A DNA stretch of 64,000 bases, taken from the NCBI GenBank assembly GCA_036656615.1, contig JAVXHY010000005.1:26432-90431 (forward strand), given 5' to 3'. A program made the translations under genes and the position numbers. Position 1 is the first letter of the stretch. Each line of letters begins with the position of its first letter. Below the pieces are notes generated by a model. The model had not been told where the DNA came from and did no database searches. It was given only the letters and a program-made list of their open reading frames with translations. Source of the DNA: CAUPWF01 sp036656615 (GTDB lineage Bacteria; Bacillota; Clostridia; Lachnospirales; Lachnospiraceae). Positions 27,040-36,470 of this stretch are shown piece by piece.

Positions 27040-28422
27040 ATGAATCTACCTAGAATTATGATTGCAGGAATGGCAAGTGGGAGTGGGAAGACTATCATTA
27101 CCTGTGGCTTACTGCAAGCATTTAAGAATCAAAAAATCATGCCGGTCTCCAGCAAATGTGGACCGGATTATATCGATCCCATGTTTCATGGCAAAGTATT
27201 AGGGATTCCTTCTAATAATTTAGATGCTTTTTTTTGTAGTGAAGAGGATATCCTGCATCTTTTTAGCAAACATGCATGTCATGCAGATATTGCAGTGATA
27301 GAAGGAGTTATGGGCTACTATGATGGATATGCACTTTCCACTTGGAAAGGTAGTTCCTATGATATTGCCAGAATTACCAAAACACCAGTATTGTTAGTCA
27401 TACCATGCAAAGGAATGGGATTATCCATTATTCCGATTATAAAAGGGATGATAGACTTTCAGAAAGACAGTCAGATTCAGGGAATCATATTAAATGGAAT
27501 TACTGGTAAGCTTTATGTAAAATTAAAAGAAATCATAGAACAAGAATTACCAATTAAAGTATGTGGTTATCTTCCAAAACTTTCACAGATTCAAATTGAA
27601 AGCAGACATTTAGGTCTTATTACTCCTGGGGAAATCAGCCAGATGAAGGAACAAATAGAAGAGTTGGGCAGACAGATTTTACAGTGCTTTGATTTAGATG
27701 TTATTTTGAAGATTGCAGGAAATGCACCAAGGTTAGAACTACCACAAGAAGAGATGAAGCAAGAAGACACTAAAACAGAGGAGCAAGAGAAAAGACCGCG
27801 AATCGGCGTTGCCTATGATCAGGCATTTTGCTTCTATTATAGGGATAATTTGGAATTATTGGAATCTATGGGTTGTGAATTAATTTATTTTAGTCCATTA
27901 AGTGAGGAAGCACTTCCACGGAACTTACAGGGACTTCTTTTTGGTGGTGGTTACCCAGAACTTTACGCAGCACAGCTTTCAGCAAATCAATCCATGAGAA
28001 CCTGTATCTATCAGGCATTACAATCAGGAGTCTATTGCCTGGCAGAGTGTGGAGGGTTTATGTATTTGCAGGAAACCATGGAAGATGAAGAAAAAGAGGT
28101 ACATCAAATGGTGGGATATTTGAAAGGACATTCTTATAAAACCCAGCATTTGGTGCGATTTGGATATATAGAATTAGAAGCGAAACAGGATAACTTTCTT
28201 CAGAGTCAAGGGGAAAGAATCAAAGGGCATGAGTTTCATTATTGGGACAGTACCAATCCGGGAAGTGATTATCATGGGGTGAAACCAATGAAAAATAAAA
28301 GCTTTGATTGCTGTCAGGTGTCGGATCATGTATTTGCAGGATATCCTCATTTATATTATGATTCAAATAAGGCATGGATACAACAATTTGTTGAACAATG
28401 CAAAAGGAGGATGGGACAATGA
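27040..28422 (+). CDS. cbiA: Cobyrinate a,c-diamide synthase CbiA
   Basis: 460-residue glutamine-dependent amidotransferase. The N-terminal ATPase has the P-loop RIMIAGMASGSGKTIITCGL and the SSKCGPDYIDPMFH block. The C-terminal type-1 glutaminase has FGGGYPELYAAQL, the nucleophile cysteine in CLAECGGFMYL, and a late catalytic His in KGHEFHYWD. It amidates side chains a and c of (cobalt-)cobyrinate. The start at 27040 follows AAGGAGGG just after cbiET; an in-frame ATG at 26992 inside cbiET is less likely. A Gln/Glu-rich linker (about 235-250) joins the domains. Confidence 0.94.
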   Translation: MNLPRIMIAGMASGSGKTIITCGLLQAFKNQKIMPVSSKCGPDYIDPMFHGKVLGIPSNNLDAFFCSEEDILHLFSKHACHADIAVIEGVMGYYDGYALSTWKGSSYDIARITKTPVLLVIPCKGMGLSIIPIIKGMIDFQKDSQIQGIILNGITGKLYVKLKEIIEQELPIKVCGYLPKLSQIQIESRHLGLITPGEISQMKEQIEELGRQILQCFDLDVILKIAGNAPRLELPQEEMKQEDTKTEEQEKRPRIGVAYDQAFCFYYRDNLELLESMGCELIYFSPLSEEALPRNLQGLLFGGGYPELYAAQLSANQSMRTCIYQALQSGVYCLAECGGFMYLQETMEDEEKEVHQMVGYLKGHSYKTQHLVRFGYIELEAKQDNFLQSQGERIKGHEFHYWDSTNPGSDYHGVKPMKNKSFDCCQVSDHVFAGYPHLYYDSNKAWIQQFVEQCKRRMGQ

Positions 28423-29177
28423 ATCTGATACAATCCTTTTTCATTGCATTTTCCATGTATTCAAAGATTCCTATGCCTCGTGTTTCTTGGAATGAGAAAA
28501 ATATGGAATATGCCTTTTGTTTTTTTCCATGGATAGGGTGCGTAATTGGTATCACTATTTGGGGGGCTGGCAGCTGCCTTTCTTACCTGGAAGTTACACC
28601 TGTCTTTTTTTCTGTTTGTATGACGGTTATTCCGATTCTGATTACCGGTGGTATTCATATGGATGGATTTCTGGATACGATAGATGCATTAAGTTCTTAT
28701 GGAGAGCAGGAAAAAAAATTAGCAATTCTAAAAGACCCTCATGCAGGAGCTTTTGCAATAATTGGATGTGGTGTGTATTTATTATGGAGTATTGGAATCT
28801 GGTCAGAGGCTTTACCACAAGTATTGCCAATGATTGCCTGTGAATATGCATTGTCTCGAACATTAAGCGGGCTGAGTATGGTACGTTTTAGGCTTGCAAA
28901 GAATACTGGACTGGCGGCGGCCTTTCAAGATGGTGCCAAAAGACGAAAAGTAGGAATTGTTATGCTGATTTACTTGGTCCTTATTGTTTTGATTATGAGT
29001 GGTATACATCTATTTTTAACGCTGTTTGTAGTTGGATTTGCAATGCTTTGTTATCGATACTATCGAACAATTAGTTATAAAAAGTTTGGTGGAATTACGG
29101 GAGATCTAGCAGGTTATTTTCTACAGATTTGTGAACTCGGTATGATAACAATTACGATAATTGGAGCAAAACTATGA
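28419..29177 (+). CDS. cobS: Adenosylcobinamide-GDP ribazoletransferase (cobalamin synthase) CobS
   Basis: 252-residue polytopic membrane enzyme that joins adenosylcobinamide-GDP to alpha-ribazole or alpha-ribazole phosphate. Conserved blocks are SMYSKIPMPRVSW, the acidic metal motif GGIHMDGFLDTIDAL, LKDPHAGAFAIIG and the KFGGITGDLAGYFLQICE C-terminal segment. Several hydrophobic helices are evident. Start by AAAGGAGGAT at a start codon overlapping the cbiA stop; an ATG at 28398 is in frame but lacks a ribosome site. Confidence 0.95.
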   Translation: MNLIQSFFIAFSMYSKIPMPRVSWNEKNMEYAFCFFPWIGCVIGITIWGAGSCLSYLEVTPVFFSVCMTVIPILITGGIHMDGFLDTIDALSSYGEQEKKLAILKDPHAGAFAIIGCGVYLLWSIGIWSEALPQVLPMIACEYALSRTLSGLSMVRFRLAKNTGLAAAFQDGAKRRKVGIVMLIYLVLIVLIMSGIHLFLTLFVVGFAMLCYRYYRTISYKKFGGITGDLAGYFLQICELGMITITIIGAKL

Positions 29178-29773
29178 TGAAATTAATATTTATCCGCCAT
29201 TTTAAAACCAAAGGAAATCAAGAAAGACGATACGTAGGAGTTACAGATGAGTCCATAGAACAACCATGGCTGTGCCATCAAAAAAACAAGGAATCCTTTG
29301 AGTATCCCAAGGTAGAATGTGTGATAGTAAGTCCAAAGAAACGATGTTTGGAAACGGCACAATATCTGTATCCCAATTGTGTTCCAATGGTCATAAAGGC
29401 ATTCGAAGAGTGTGATTTTGGTGATTTTGAGTACAAGAATCATGAGGAATTAGAACAAGATATTCGATATCAGAAGTGGGTAGATTCCAATGGACAATTA
29501 CCATTCCCAAATGGAGAAAGCCGGGAAATATTTCAAGATCGTTGTGTAGAAGCCTTTTGTCATATCATAAGCCAACTAATCGAAGATCATATTCAATCAG
29601 TAGCTTTTGTAGTTCATGGGGGCACCATTATGTCTATTATGGAAGCCTTTGGATATCCACATAAAGAATATTTTGACTGGCAAGTAGAAAATGGCCATGG
29701 GTTTATGGGGTGGCTCAACGAAAACCAGTGGAAGCAAGGGAATAAGATGGTAGAAGAGGAGTGTACCTTATGA
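29174..29773 (+). CDS. cobC: Histidine phosphatase, probable alpha-ribazole phosphatase CobC
   Basis: 199-residue phosphoglycerate-mutase-type phosphatase. The phospho-His motif is FIRHFKTKGNQ (RHxKTxGN) at the N-terminus. An acidic EECDFGDFE block follows, and the second catalytic His is in FVVHGGTIMSIME. It probably removes phosphate from alpha-ribazole 5'-phosphate or adenosylcobalamin 5'-phosphate. The motif is generic for the superfamily, so the specific role rests on its place between cobS and cbiB, overlapping both by 4 nt. Confidence 0.85.
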   Translation: MMKLIFIRHFKTKGNQERRYVGVTDESIEQPWLCHQKNKESFEYPKVECVIVSPKKRCLETAQYLYPNCVPMVIKAFEECDFGDFEYKNHEELEQDIRYQKWVDSNGQLPFPNGESREIFQDRCVEAFCHIISQLIEDHIQSVAFVVHGGTIMSIMEAFGYPHKEYFDWQVENGHGFMGWLNENQWKQGNKMVEEECTL

Positions 29774-30729
29774 TATCATTAGCAGCATGTGTAACCGGAT
29801 TTATATTGGACATGATATTTGGAGATCCGAGATGGCTTTATCATCCGGTAAGACTGATTGGACATTTGATTCAGGTATTAGAACAGGGTCTTAGACATAT
29901 TACAAAAAAATCGAAAAAGGGGCAAGTAGCAGCTGGATTTGTTATGTGGATCATTGTCGTGGTGATTTCAGCTGGAATTCCATTTTGGGTCTTATATGAA
30001 GCAGAGAAAATCAGTCCTTGGTTTTATTATGGGATTGCAAGCTTTTGGTGCTATCAGTTAATTGCGGCCAAGTCTCTAAAGCAAGAAAGTATGAAGGTCT
30101 ATGAAGAATTAGAAAAAAAAGATTTAGCTGGAGCAAGACAAGCGGTAGCCATGATTGTGGGAAGGGATACGAAGGAGTTATCAGACACTGGAATTATAAA
30201 AGCAGCGGTAGAAACGGTAGCGGAAAATACTACGGATGGGGTGGTAGCTCCTTTATTTTATATGTTGATCGGTGGGGTACCTCTTGCCTTCTTTTATAAA
30301 GCGGTGAATACGATGGATTCTATGGTGGGTTATAAAAATGATACGTATTTATACTTTGGGCGGATTCCAGCTCAACTAGACGATGTGTTTAGTTTTATTC
30401 CGGCTAGAATTGCAGCTTATGGGATGATGGCTGCTTCTTATTTCCTGAAATTAGACTGGAGAAATGCATACCGTGTTTATCAGCGGGATCGATTTAACCA
30501 TGCAAGCCCCAATGCAGCACAGACAGAATCCGTATGTGCCGGAGCATTAGGCATTCAGCTTGCTGGAGATGCGTATTATTTTGGTCAATTATATAAGAAG
30601 GAAACCATTGGAGATAACGTGCACATGGTTGTTTCGGAAGATATTAAAAGAGTGAATCAATTGATGTATCGAACGGCATGGATTTCTATATTTATATTGA
30701 GCATTATGAAAGTAATAATTCAGATATAA
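29770..30729 (+). CDS. cbiB: Adenosylcobinamide-phosphate synthase CbiB
   Basis: 319-residue membrane protein that attaches (R)-1-amino-2-propanol phosphate to the propionate f of adenosylcobyric acid. Family blocks: LDMIFGDPRWLYHPVRLIG at the N-terminus, VGRDTKELSDTGIIKAAVET with AENTTDGVVAPLFY, and NAAQTESVCAGALGIQLAG near the C-terminus. A GTG at 29761 is in frame. The ATG at 29770 has AGAGGAG at good distance and overlaps the cobC stop. It partners with CobD, encoded next. Confidence 0.95.
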   Translation: MISLAACVTGFILDMIFGDPRWLYHPVRLIGHLIQVLEQGLRHITKKSKKGQVAAGFVMWIIVVVISAGIPFWVLYEAEKISPWFYYGIASFWCYQLIAAKSLKQESMKVYEELEKKDLAGARQAVAMIVGRDTKELSDTGIIKAAVETVAENTTDGVVAPLFYMLIGGVPLAFFYKAVNTMDSMVGYKNDTYLYFGRIPAQLDDVFSFIPARIAAYGMMAASYFLKLDWRNAYRVYQRDRFNHASPNAAQTESVCAGALGIQLAGDAYYFGQLYKKETIGDNVHMVVSEDIKRVNQLMYRTAWISIFILSIMKVIIQI

Positions 30730-30798
30730 TCAAAAGTTTATCGTAATCCGTAGGTATCATGGGAACAAACAGATATCAAACAGAAAGGGGAACATACA

Positions 30799-31908
30799 AT
30801 GCAGCATATACATGGTGGAGATGTCTATACCAATGAAACGAAAGTGGATTTTTCTGCAAATATTAATCCTTGTGGTCCCACACCATTTATGATAGAGTCG
30901 CTTACAAAATGTCTACATCTGGTGGGCAATTATCCCGATGTACAATGTATGAAATTACGATTGGGTATTGCAAAAAAAGAGCAGGTACCATTGGAATATG
31001 TTACTTGTGGAAATGGGGCGGCAGATATTATATTTTCGTTGGTACTGGCTTGTAAACCTAAGAAAGCATTGATTATTGCTCCTACTTTTGCAGAATATGA
31101 ACAAGCACTTACCACAGTGAATTGCCAAGTGGAATTTTATGAATTAAAAGAAGAGGAAGACTTTCAATTGACTTCACGTTATTTAGAGTATTTGACAGAG
31201 GAGTTAGATATGATATTCTTATGTTCACCTAACAACCCTGTAGGAAATACAATTTCAAAGGATTTGCTCATTCGCATATTGAAACGATGTGAAGAAAAAC
31301 ATATTATGTTTGTGTTAGATGAGTGTTTTGTAGATTTTTTAAATGATTACGCAGATCAGACCATGACGGCGTATTTAGAGAAGTATTCACAGTTATTTAT
31401 CTTGAAAGCATTTACCAAGATGCATGCAATACCGGGAGTTCGTTTGGGATATGGATTGTCAGGCGATTTAAAAGTAATCAAGAAATTAGAACGGATGCGA
31501 CAGCCCTGGAATGTGTCTTTGATTGCTCAGGAAGCAGGGCTGGCGGCACTTGAGGAATATGATTTTGAAGAAATGACCAGAACCTATATCAAGGAACAGA
31601 GAACTTATTTGAAGAAGGAATTCAAGCGTATCAAGGTACAATTTTATGAGCCAGAAGCAAATTTTATATTCTTGAAAAGTAAATATGATTTGTATGAATT
31701 ATTGAAGAATCGAGGTATTTTGATTCGAGACTGCAGTAATTATAGAGGTCTTGCCAAAGGTTATTATCGGATAGCAGTGAAGAAAAAAGAGCAGAATGAA
31801 ACATTGATACAGACAATAGAAGCATTATATCTGCAAGAAGAAATAAAGGGAGGTGGCAAAGATGGCAAAGCCAATTATGATATTGGGAACCATGTCAAAT
31901 GTAGGTAA
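30799..31908 (+). CDS. cobD: L-threonine-O-3-phosphate decarboxylase CobD
   Basis: 369-residue PLP enzyme of the class I/II aminotransferase fold. It has the CobD-type start HIHGGDVYTNETKVDFSANI, then YVTCGNGAADIIFSL, FLCSPNNPVGNTI, VLDECFVDF, and the Schiff-base lysine in FILKAFTKMHAIPGVRLGYG. It makes (R)-1-amino-2-propanol O-2-phosphate for CbiB. The HGGD start and the context separate it from histidinol-phosphate aminotransferase. AAAGGGGA precedes the ATG after a 69-bp gap, the largest in this part of the operon. cbiP overlaps its end by 47 nt. Confidence 0.92.
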   Translation: MQHIHGGDVYTNETKVDFSANINPCGPTPFMIESLTKCLHLVGNYPDVQCMKLRLGIAKKEQVPLEYVTCGNGAADIIFSLVLACKPKKALIIAPTFAEYEQALTTVNCQVEFYELKEEEDFQLTSRYLEYLTEELDMIFLCSPNNPVGNTISKDLLIRILKRCEEKHIMFVLDECFVDFLNDYADQTMTAYLEKYSQLFILKAFTKMHAIPGVRLGYGLSGDLKVIKKLERMRQPWNVSLIAQEAGLAALEEYDFEEMTRTYIKEQRTYLKKEFKRIKVQFYEPEANFIFLKSKYDLYELLKNRGILIRDCSNYRGLAKGYYRIAVKKKEQNETLIQTIEALYLQEEIKGGGKDGKANYDIGNHVKCR

Positions 31909-33400
31909 AAGTCTGCTGGTAGGCGGACTTTGCAGGATATTTAAGCAAGATGGGTATAAAGTAGCGCCTTTTAAATCACAGAATATGGCCCTTAATTCCT
32001 TTATTACAAAAGAAGGCTTGGAAATGGGACGAGCCCAGGTCATGCAGGCTGAGGCGGCGGGAATTGAACCTTGTGTATGTATGAATCCTATTTTGTTAAA
32101 ACCAACTAGTGACACGGGTTCTCAAGTAATTATAAATGGAGAAGTTAGTGAAGTTCTATCGGGAGCTGCATATTATCAGAAGAAGAAAACATATATTCCA
32201 ATCATTATGGAGGCTTATCACCAACTAGATGAGGACTATGATATTATTGTAATTGAAGGAGCGGGAAGTCCGGCAGAAATCAATTTGAGGGAAGAAGATA
32301 TTGTAAATATGGGGATGGCAAAAATGGCAAATGCACCAGCACTGTTAGTTGGAGATATTGATCGTGGTGGTGTATTTGCACAGATGGTTGGCACGATGGA
32401 ACTTCTAGAAGAGACAGAGAAGACATTTATTAAAGGTATGGTCATTAATAAATTTCGTGGGGATAGAGCTATTTTGGAACCGGGTCTGCGTATGTTGGAA
32501 GATAAGACAAAGATACCCGTCCAAGGCGTGATACCATATGTTCACCTCGATATTGATGATGAAGATAGTCTAAGTGAACGATTGGGAAAGAAGAACAAAA
32601 TAGGATTGGTAGAGATTGCCGTTATTCGATTCCCTAGAATTTCAAATTTTACAGATTGTAATGTCTTGGAATATTTGGATGAAGTTTCCTTGTATTATGT
32701 ATCTAGTCCCACAGAATTTGGCAATCCGGATATGGTGATTCTTCCTGGTACAAAGAATACCATGCATGATTTATCTTGGCTTAGAAAGACTGGATTGGAG
32801 CGGAAGATTTTACAGCATGCAAAGTCCGGAAAGACGATTTTTGGTATCTGTGGAGGATATCAGATGTTGGGAGAAGTTCTAAGTGACCCATATGGGGTGG
32901 AAGAAAAAGGAACCATGAAAGGACTAGGACTTTTACCTATTACAACCACATTTGAATTGTCGAAAAATCGTACTAGAGTTCGTGGTAGATTTCAACAGGT
33001 AGAAGGTATTTTCAAGCAGTTGTCTGGAGTTCTTATGGAGGGATATGAAATCCACATGGGAGTTTCAACAAGAGCGGATTCCAAGGAGGCTCTAGTTTCT
33101 CTAACGGATATGATGGAGGATAAAGCAACGTGTAATTGTAAGCTAGACGGAGCAAGCAGGGGAAATGTATATGGCTCTTATGTGCATGGGATTTTCGATG
33201 AATCACAGGTCGCAAATACCATGGTCAATGCCTTGCTAGAAGCAAAAGGATATCATAGAGAACAGGTAAAAGCATTTGATTTACAGACTTATAAAGAAAC
33301 ACAATATAATTTATTGGCAGATATCATTCGAGAAAATGTAGATATGAAGGAAATTTATCGAATTTTAGAGGAGGGGATGTCAGAGTGCAAGAAATCGTAG
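31862..33400 (+). CDS. cbiP: Cobyric acid synthase CbiP
   Basis: 512-residue glutamine amidotransferase adding the b, d, e and g amides of adenosylcobyric acid. The N-terminal ATPase has IMILGTMSNVGKSLLVGGL, the KSQNMALNSFIT block, GRAQVMQAEAAGI and DIDRGGVFAQMVGTME. The C-terminal glutaminase has ILPGTKNTMHDLSWL, the Cys nucleophile in FGICGGYQMLG, and a His in YVHGIFD. The ATG at 31862 follows AAAGGGAGGTGG; a GTG at 31853 lies within that ribosome site and is rejected. The large overlap with cobD suggests coupled translation. Confidence 0.96.
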   Translation: MAKPIMILGTMSNVGKSLLVGGLCRIFKQDGYKVAPFKSQNMALNSFITKEGLEMGRAQVMQAEAAGIEPCVCMNPILLKPTSDTGSQVIINGEVSEVLSGAAYYQKKKTYIPIIMEAYHQLDEDYDIIVIEGAGSPAEINLREEDIVNMGMAKMANAPALLVGDIDRGGVFAQMVGTMELLEETEKTFIKGMVINKFRGDRAILEPGLRMLEDKTKIPVQGVIPYVHLDIDDEDSLSERLGKKNKIGLVEIAVIRFPRISNFTDCNVLEYLDEVSLYYVSSPTEFGNPDMVILPGTKNTMHDLSWLRKTGLERKILQHAKSGKTIFGICGGYQMLGEVLSDPYGVEEKGTMKGLGLLPITTTFELSKNRTRVRGRFQQVEGIFKQLSGVLMEGYEIHMGVSTRADSKEALVSLTDMMEDKATCNCKLDGASRGNVYGSYVHGIFDESQVANTMVNALLEAKGYHREQVKAFDLQTYKETQYNLLADIIRENVDMKEIYRILEEGMSECKKS

Positions 33401-34029
33401 AATTTGAGCATGTATTACCAAGGGAAATTGAATCTAGAAGTTTTGAAATTATTACACAAGAATTGGGAAATCACATATTAAATGAAGAACAAGAGGATGT
33501 GATTAAACGTGTGATTCATACCTCTGCTGATTTTGATTATGCGGATACCTTATGTTTTTCAGAGACGTCCATTGCACAGGGGTTAGAGGCACTTCAAAAT
33601 GGTGCTTCCATTGTGACTGATACACAAATGGTCAAGGCGGGAATTCACAAGAAATCATTAACTAAATTCGGCGGTCAGGTGTATTGTTTTATTGGTGATG
33701 AAGATGTTGCAATCCATGCAAAAGAAAAGAAAACTACCAGATCATCGGCAAGTATGGATAAGGCGGTATCCTTGGATGAAGATCTAATTATTGCAGTAGG
33801 CAATGCCCCAACAGCCCTGATTCGTCTTTATGAGTTAATAAAAGAAGGAGTTTTGACACCCAAATTAGTAATTGGTGTTCCGGTTGGATTCGTGAATGTG
33901 GTTTGGGCAAAGGAACTAATTATGACGGCAGGAGTACCTTATATTGTTGCAAAAGGAAGAAAAGGCGGAAGCAATATAGCAGCAGCTATTTGCAATGCCC
34001 TACTCTATAAATTAGATAAGGAAAGATAA
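33385..34029 (+). CDS. cbiC: Cobalt-precorrin-8 methylmutase CbiC
   Basis: 214-residue methylmutase that moves the C11 methyl to C12, giving cobyrinate. Conserved N-terminal block LPREIESRSFEIITQEL and the catalytic His in RVIHTSADFDYADTL. Later come GNAPTALIRLYELI and GVPVGFVNVVWAKE. It starts at GTG, 8 nt after AGGAGGGG, overlapping cbiP by 16 nt. hemC begins directly after its stop. Confidence 0.96.
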   Translation: MQEIVEFEHVLPREIESRSFEIITQELGNHILNEEQEDVIKRVIHTSADFDYADTLCFSETSIAQGLEALQNGASIVTDTQMVKAGIHKKSLTKFGGQVYCFIGDEDVAIHAKEKKTTRSSASMDKAVSLDEDLIIAVGNAPTALIRLYELIKEGVLTPKLVIGVPVGFVNVVWAKELIMTAGVPYIVAKGRKGGSNIAAAICNALLYKLDKER

Positions 34030-34914
34030 ATGATGAAGAACATAATTCGAATTGGCAGTCGAGATAGTCAGCTGGCAGTCATACAAGCAGAGATTGTCAG
34101 GAACACGATAAAACGTGTTCATCCAGAACTAAAAATTGAGATTGTTACAATGAAAACAACTGGTGATCTTATTTTAGATCGAAATTTGGATCAAATAGGT
34201 GGAAAAGGGTTATTTGTAAAAGAATTAGATCAGGCACTTATGGATGGACGTATTGATATATCCGTTCATAGCTTAAAGGATATGCCCATGGAAATCTCGG
34301 AAGAATTGCCCATATTGGCTTATACGAAACGAGATGATCCAAGAGATATATTACTGTACAAGCCAGGAACAGAGAGTATTCCAGCCAGAGGGGTGATTGG
34401 AACCTCTAGTAACAGAAGGACCTTGCAATTGCAGAAGATTTTCCCATCTTGTACATTTCCGGGAATTCGTGGAAACATTCAAACCAGATTAAAGAAACTA
34501 GAGGAGGAACCTTATGATGGAATTGTTCTTGCAGCTGCCGGTATTCGAAGACTGGGTATGCATAGCCATAGCAGCCGGATATTCAAAGTTACAGAAATAC
34601 TGCCATCAGCAGGTCAGGGGATTCTAGCAGTGCAAGGTCGAAGAGAAGAAGATGATTCCTATCTGCAATGCGTGATGCATCCAGAAAGCACCATTGCTGC
34701 GAAGGCAGAACGTCGTTTTGTACAAGCCTTAAATGGGGGATGCAGTTCTCCAATTGCTGCATATGCAGAAGTCTCAGGTCAAGAGATCCGTCTGACGGGC
34801 TTGTATTATGATGAGACGGCAAAGCAATCAGTCATAGAGACTATGATTGGAGAAACCAGTCATTGTGAGCAAATAGGAGAAGCATTGGCAAGGCAATTGA
34901 AGCGCCGATTCTAA
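34030..34914 (+). CDS. hemC: Hydroxymethylbilane synthase (porphobilinogen deaminase)
   Basis: 294-residue cytosolic enzyme joining four porphobilinogens. It begins with the family motif IRIGSRDSQLAVIQAE. It has the KDMPME and RGNIQTRLKKLEE blocks, the ILPSAGQGILAVQGR segment, and the dipyrromethane-attaching cysteine in LNGGCSSPIAAYA. It is placed with cobalamin genes rather than heme genes, supplying uroporphyrinogen III with the next gene. ATG at 34030 or 34033 is possible. Confidence 0.96.
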   Translation: MMKNIIRIGSRDSQLAVIQAEIVRNTIKRVHPELKIEIVTMKTTGDLILDRNLDQIGGKGLFVKELDQALMDGRIDISVHSLKDMPMEISEELPILAYTKRDDPRDILLYKPGTESIPARGVIGTSSNRRTLQLQKIFPSCTFPGIRGNIQTRLKKLEEEPYDGIVLAAAGIRRLGMHSHSSRIFKVTEILPSAGQGILAVQGRREEDDSYLQCVMHPESTIAAKAERRFVQALNGGCSSPIAAYAEVSGQEIRLTGLYYDETAKQSVIETMIGETSHCEQIGEALARQLKRRF

Positions 34915-34942
34915 GGAATAGAAATGTCTAAGGAGAATACAG

Positions 34943-36463
34943 ATGGAGCAAGTAGGAAAAGTATGGTTAGCAGGTGCAGGACCGGGGGATGCAGGACTCT
35001 TAACGGTGAAGACGAAGGCATTAATGGAACAGGCAGATGTAGTGATATATGATGCATTGATCAGTACAGAGATTCTCAGTATGATTCCAGTTAACACGAA
35101 GAAAATAAATGTGGGTAAACGTGCAAGTCACCATTTAGTACCCCAAGAAGAAATCAACCAGATAATCTTGGAAGAAGCATTACTTGGAAACAACGTACTT
35201 CGACTTAAGGGAGGAGATCCTTTTATATTTGGCCGTGGTGGAGAAGAATTGGAATTATTAGTACAGGCAGAGATACCTTTTGAAATTGTACCCGGAATTA
35301 CTTCTGTGACAGCAGTGCCGGCTTATGCAGGGATACCAATTACACATCGGGATTATACTTCTTCTTTTTATGTAGTGACGGGTCATCCAAGAGAAGGAAA
35401 AGAATCAACGATTCATTATGAGACCTTAGTTCATATGGATGCGACTTTGATCTTTCTGATGGGAGTATCATCTATGAACATCATTTGCGAACAGCTAATA
35501 GAAGCAGGAATGGATCCCTTGACTCCGGCAGCAGTGCTGGAAAATGGTACCATGGCCAAGCAACGGAAGGTAGTTTCTACCGTAGCAAATCTGGTAGTAG
35601 ATACGGAAAAAGAGAAGATACATACACCTGCAATTATTGTAGTGGGCAAAGTGTGTGGGCTTTCTAAGGCATTTCAGTGGACACAGAACCGTCCACTGAA
35701 TGGAAGACAGATACTGCTTACCAGACCCAAGCATTTGGTGTCAGAGCTGGCTATACGATTAAGAAATTTAGGAGCTCAAGTAATTGAACTGCCATCTATT
35801 GTAATAAAGGCACTTCCAAACAAGGCAAACTTTGAGAAAGCAATATCAGATATTCAAGGGTTAAAAGAGGTCTGGATTGTCTTTACAAGTCCTACCGGTG
35901 TAGCAGTTTTTTTTGAAAACTTAATGGATATGAAATGGGACATTAGAAGCCTTTTATCACAGACTAAGATTCACATTGGTGTGATTGGTTCAGCAACAGA
36001 GAAAGCCTTGAAAAAACACCTGATATTTCCAGATCTTATGCCAGAGAATTATAGTGCAGAACAATTAGGCAAGGCATTGGCACAAGAAGTAAAACAAAAG
36101 GTGCCGGTTTTCATTTTTCGTGCAGAAGAGGGTTCGGTCTTATTGACTCCACCATTGGATGAGCAAGGAATTCCCTGGGTGGATGTCCCATTATATCAAA
36201 CCATTGCCAAAGCAGATGAAACGTTAAAAGAGAGTCTAATGAAGCAATTGATACAGGGCGAAATTGATTGGGTAACATTTACCAGTGCTTCTACTGTGAG
36301 AGGTTTTATGGATACATTTGATGGAATGGATGTATCTTGTATTCATGCTATTTGTATTGGAGAGCAGACAGCAAAAGAAGCACAAAAGCATGGAATAAAA
36401 GTAACGATTTCAAAAGAAGCAACCATGGACAGTATGATTGGATCTATGTTAGAGCAAGAATAG
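34943..36463 (+). CDS. Fused uroporphyrinogen-III C-methyltransferase / uroporphyrinogen-III synthase (CobA-HemD)
   Basis: 506-residue bifunctional enzyme. The SUMT domain (about 1-245) begins VWLAGAGPGDAGLLTVK, with LRLKGGDPFIFGRGGEELE and PGITSVTAVPAYAGIPITHR. The HemD domain (about 253-506) begins RQILLTRPKHLVSELA, with VFTSPTGVAVFF, ENYSAEQLGKAL and WVTFTSASTVRGF. It closes the ring to uroporphyrinogen III and methylates C2 and C7 to precorrin-2. No CysG/Met8-type dehydrogenase domain is fused and none is found nearby, so the oxidation to sirohydrochlorin must be encoded elsewhere. The next transporter gene starts 7 bp downstream. Confidence 0.95.
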   Translation: MEQVGKVWLAGAGPGDAGLLTVKTKALMEQADVVIYDALISTEILSMIPVNTKKINVGKRASHHLVPQEEINQIILEEALLGNNVLRLKGGDPFIFGRGGEELELLVQAEIPFEIVPGITSVTAVPAYAGIPITHRDYTSSFYVVTGHPREGKESTIHYETLVHMDATLIFLMGVSSMNIICEQLIEAGMDPLTPAAVLENGTMAKQRKVVSTVANLVVDTEKEKIHTPAIIVVGKVCGLSKAFQWTQNRPLNGRQILLTRPKHLVSELAIRLRNLGAQVIELPSIVIKALPNKANFEKAISDIQGLKEVWIVFTSPTGVAVFFENLMDMKWDIRSLLSQTKIHIGVIGSATEKALKKHLIFPDLMPENYSAEQLGKALAQEVKQKVPVFIFRAEEGSVLLTPPLDEQGIPWVDVPLYQTIAKADETLKESLMKQLIQGEIDWVTFTSASTVRGFMDTFDGMDVSCIHAICIGEQTAKEAQKHGIKVTISKEATMDSMIGSMLEQE

Positions 36464-36470
36464 GGAGCAT

